DNA of 6,250 nt from Nitrospirales bacterium (GTDB lineage Bacteria; Nitrospirota; Nitrospiria; Nitrospirales; UBA8639), in assembly GCA_013817135.1 (NCBI GenBank), contig JACDDF010000150.1, forward strand, positions 1 through 6,250, in the 5' to 3' direction. The notes below the pieces were generated by a model. That model searched no databases. It was not told the origin of the DNA and saw nothing but the letters and a program-made list of their open reading frames with translations. The position numbers and the translations under genes were made by a program. Shown one piece after another: positions 5,256 to 6,250 of the stretch. Numbering within the stretch: position 1 is the stretch's first letter; every line of letters starts with the position of its first letter.

Positions 5256-6017
5256 CTACGGTGTCATTGTGGTGGCCCTGGTATTCTCCTCTAACTTTAT
5301 CACGGCAGGCAAGATCTCCGATGCAGCTCGGTCTATATCTTCAGGAAAATCTATTTCTATCCACGGAAGACCCCCGATTTTTTCGTAACCCACCGGCACT
5401 TTCTCAAAAAATCCTTTTAGCGCGTCCTCATATTCCATATCAAGCGCTCCGGCCTCAACATAAGCCCGGACCGATTGCAACAATGCTGGAATATCCTGTT
5501 GTTGGACTTTGAGAAATCCGACCCCTTCGCCGGCCTCATCATAGGCGGATGGCAGGGTTTTACTTAAGGTGAGGACTCGACCAGTCTTCGCGGCAATCAT
5601 ACATTCTTCCGATTCCTGCTTTACCGTCTCATCCATTAACAAGGCCGTCGGGAAGGAAGAATGAACCAATCGAGCCAGAATCGATGGGGCATAGAGAACA
5701 TCGGCATCCATGAGCACCATATCATCGTCCATTTCAGACCGTGCCGCCCACAGTGACGTCATGCTTCCACGAGTAAACTGTTCATTCACCACCCATCGGA
5801 CCTCTTGAGCAAATGGGTCGGCAGCCATGGCCTTTCGAATATGGTCTTGAGCGTATCCCACGACCAATACCACCTGACACACACCCAATCGCCCCAGGTA
5901 CTCCACATGCCGGGACAGTAAGGTCCTCCCGCCAATATCCACCAGGCATTTCGGTCGACCCTGGGTGACACCTTGCAATCGCTTGCCGACGCCAGCCGCA
6001 AAGATAATCGCCTTCAC
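5256..6017 (-). CDS. LicC/PntC-like sugar- or head-group cytidylyltransferase
   Basis: A 253-residue single-domain NTP transferase. Motifs: AAGVGKRL at 7-14 (nucleotide loop), RPKCLVDIGG at 21-30 (with the substrate-activating Lys), NEQFTRGSMTSLW at 78-90 (the LicC-type 'G-S/N-x-x-SL' loop), the metal-binding MDADVLY at 103-109, GEGVGF at 163-168, and WIEIDFPED at 219-227 as the second metal site. All catalytic residues look intact, unlike those of the fused domain next door. LicC activates phosphocholine with CTP; the related PntC activates 2-aminoethylphosphonate. The neighbour on the 5' side is a PhnW/PntAT-like aminotransferase overlapping by 4 bases (GTGA), which favours a PntC-type role, but the substrate cannot be proved from sequence. 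The start is GTG at 6017-6015, giving MKAIIFAAG directly at the first strand; a G-rich stretch about 9 bases upstream may serve as ribosome binding site. Confidence 0.8.
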   Translation of the reverse strand: MKAIIFAAGVGKRLQGVTQGRPKCLVDIGGRTLLSRHVEYLGRLGVCQVVLVVGYAQDHIRKAMAADPFAQEVRWVVNEQFTRGSMTSLWAARSEMDDDMVLMDADVLYAPSILARLVHSSFPTALLMDETVKQESEECMIAAKTGRVLTLSKTLPSAYDEAGEGVGFLKVQQQDIPALLQSVRAYVEAGALDMEYEDALKGFFEKVPVGYEKIGGLPWIEIDFPEDIDRAASEILPAVIKLEENTRATTMTP

Positions 6018-6250
6018 GCTCTGGCCCCCGAAACTACGCCATTAAAGGCGGAGAGAAACGCCTCAATATTCTGATTGGTCAGAGCACCAATATTGGCGAC
6101 CCGAAAAACTTTCTCTTCCAATTGCCCTTGTCCGGCATAGATTACGTACCCGGCTTGCTTTAACTCATCATGCAGCCTTTGATAGGTACACCCTTCCGGC
6201 AGAAAAAACGCCGTTAAGGTATTACTTTGAAGGGCAGGAGCCAGTAGCGG
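6014..6250 (-). CDS. Fold-type I aminotransferase, C-terminal part (2-aminoethylphosphonate-pyruvate transaminase-like), partial
   Basis: The last 78 codons run in frame from the window edge to TGA at 6016-6014. The visible protein contains SNTLTAFFLPEGCTYQRL, then LKQAGYVIYAGQGQLEEKVF and RVANIGALTNQNIEAFL. The pattern 'L-x-x-x-G-Y/F-V-I-Y-x-G-Q/K … FRVANIG' is the small C-terminal domain of PLP-dependent class V aminotransferases. It is closest by eye to 2-aminoethylphosphonate transaminases (PhnW/PntAT) and alanine-glyoxylate aminotransferases; the Arg in FRVANIG corresponds to the carboxylate-binding arginine of this group. The PLP lysine lies outside the window. PhnW is known from phosphonate breakdown, but biosynthetic homologues run the same reaction toward 2-aminoethylphosphonate. 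Overlap of its TGA with the GTG of the next gene points to one operon and coupled translation. Confidence 0.75.
   Translation of the reverse strand, partial: PLLAPALQSNTLTAFFLPEGCTYQRLHDELKQAGYVIYAGQGQLEEKVFRVANIGALTNQNIEAFLSAFNGVVSGARA

Overview
The window looks like a bacterial chromosome of moderate GC. It carries a Thermus-type TtuA/TtuB tRNA-thiolation pair and a nucleotidyltransferase-CDP-alcohol phosphotransferase fusion. That mix would suit Nitrospirota or a related deep-branching or deltaproteobacterial lineage, but this placement is an inference from gene content and is weak.

Layout. (1) Bases 1-994, plus strand: the last 17 codons of a ubiquitin-like sulfur carrier ending in Gly-Gly (MoaD/ThiS/TtuB type), then a complete TtuA-type tRNA 2-thiouridine synthetase whose Shine-Dalgarno is formed by the Gly-Gly codons of the carrier. 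(2) Bases 995-2228: an intergenic zone between convergent transcription units, invaded by an IS630-family element (about 1176-2070) with 25-bp imperfect inverted repeats, TA ends, and a transposase split into two frames joined at an A6 run. A small ORF sits beside the insertion, and its frame stays open across the reconstructed empty site. (3) Bases 2229-2660, minus strand: an unrecognised 143-residue soluble protein with a plausible promoter of its own. (4) Bases 2770-6250, minus strand: a tightly packed operon. In transcription order it holds the C-terminus of a fold-type I aminotransferase (2-aminoethylphosphonate-pyruvate transaminase-like), a LicC/PntC-like nucleotidyltransferase, a degenerate nucleotidyltransferase fused to a CDP-alcohol phosphotransferase, and a multi-membrane-spanning flippase-like protein (UPF0104/LPG synthase TM family).

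How the genes may work together. The operon reads as a pathway in which an amino head group is made by transamination, activated with CTP, transferred by the membrane CDP-alcohol phosphotransferase to an alcohol acceptor (a lipid, polyol or inositol), and the product perhaps translocated by the flippase-like protein. With a PhnW/PntAT-like aminotransferase coupled by a 4-base overlap to a PntC-like cytidylyltransferase, the most attractive reading is biosynthesis of a 2-aminoethylphosphonate-containing lipid or glycan. The decisive genes (PEP mutase, phosphonopyruvate decarboxylase) would lie upstream, beyond base 6250. The fusion protein's own nucleotidyltransferase domain appears to have lost its catalytic residues, which fits activation by the separate upstream enzyme. 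No tRNA, rRNA or CRISPR array was seen.
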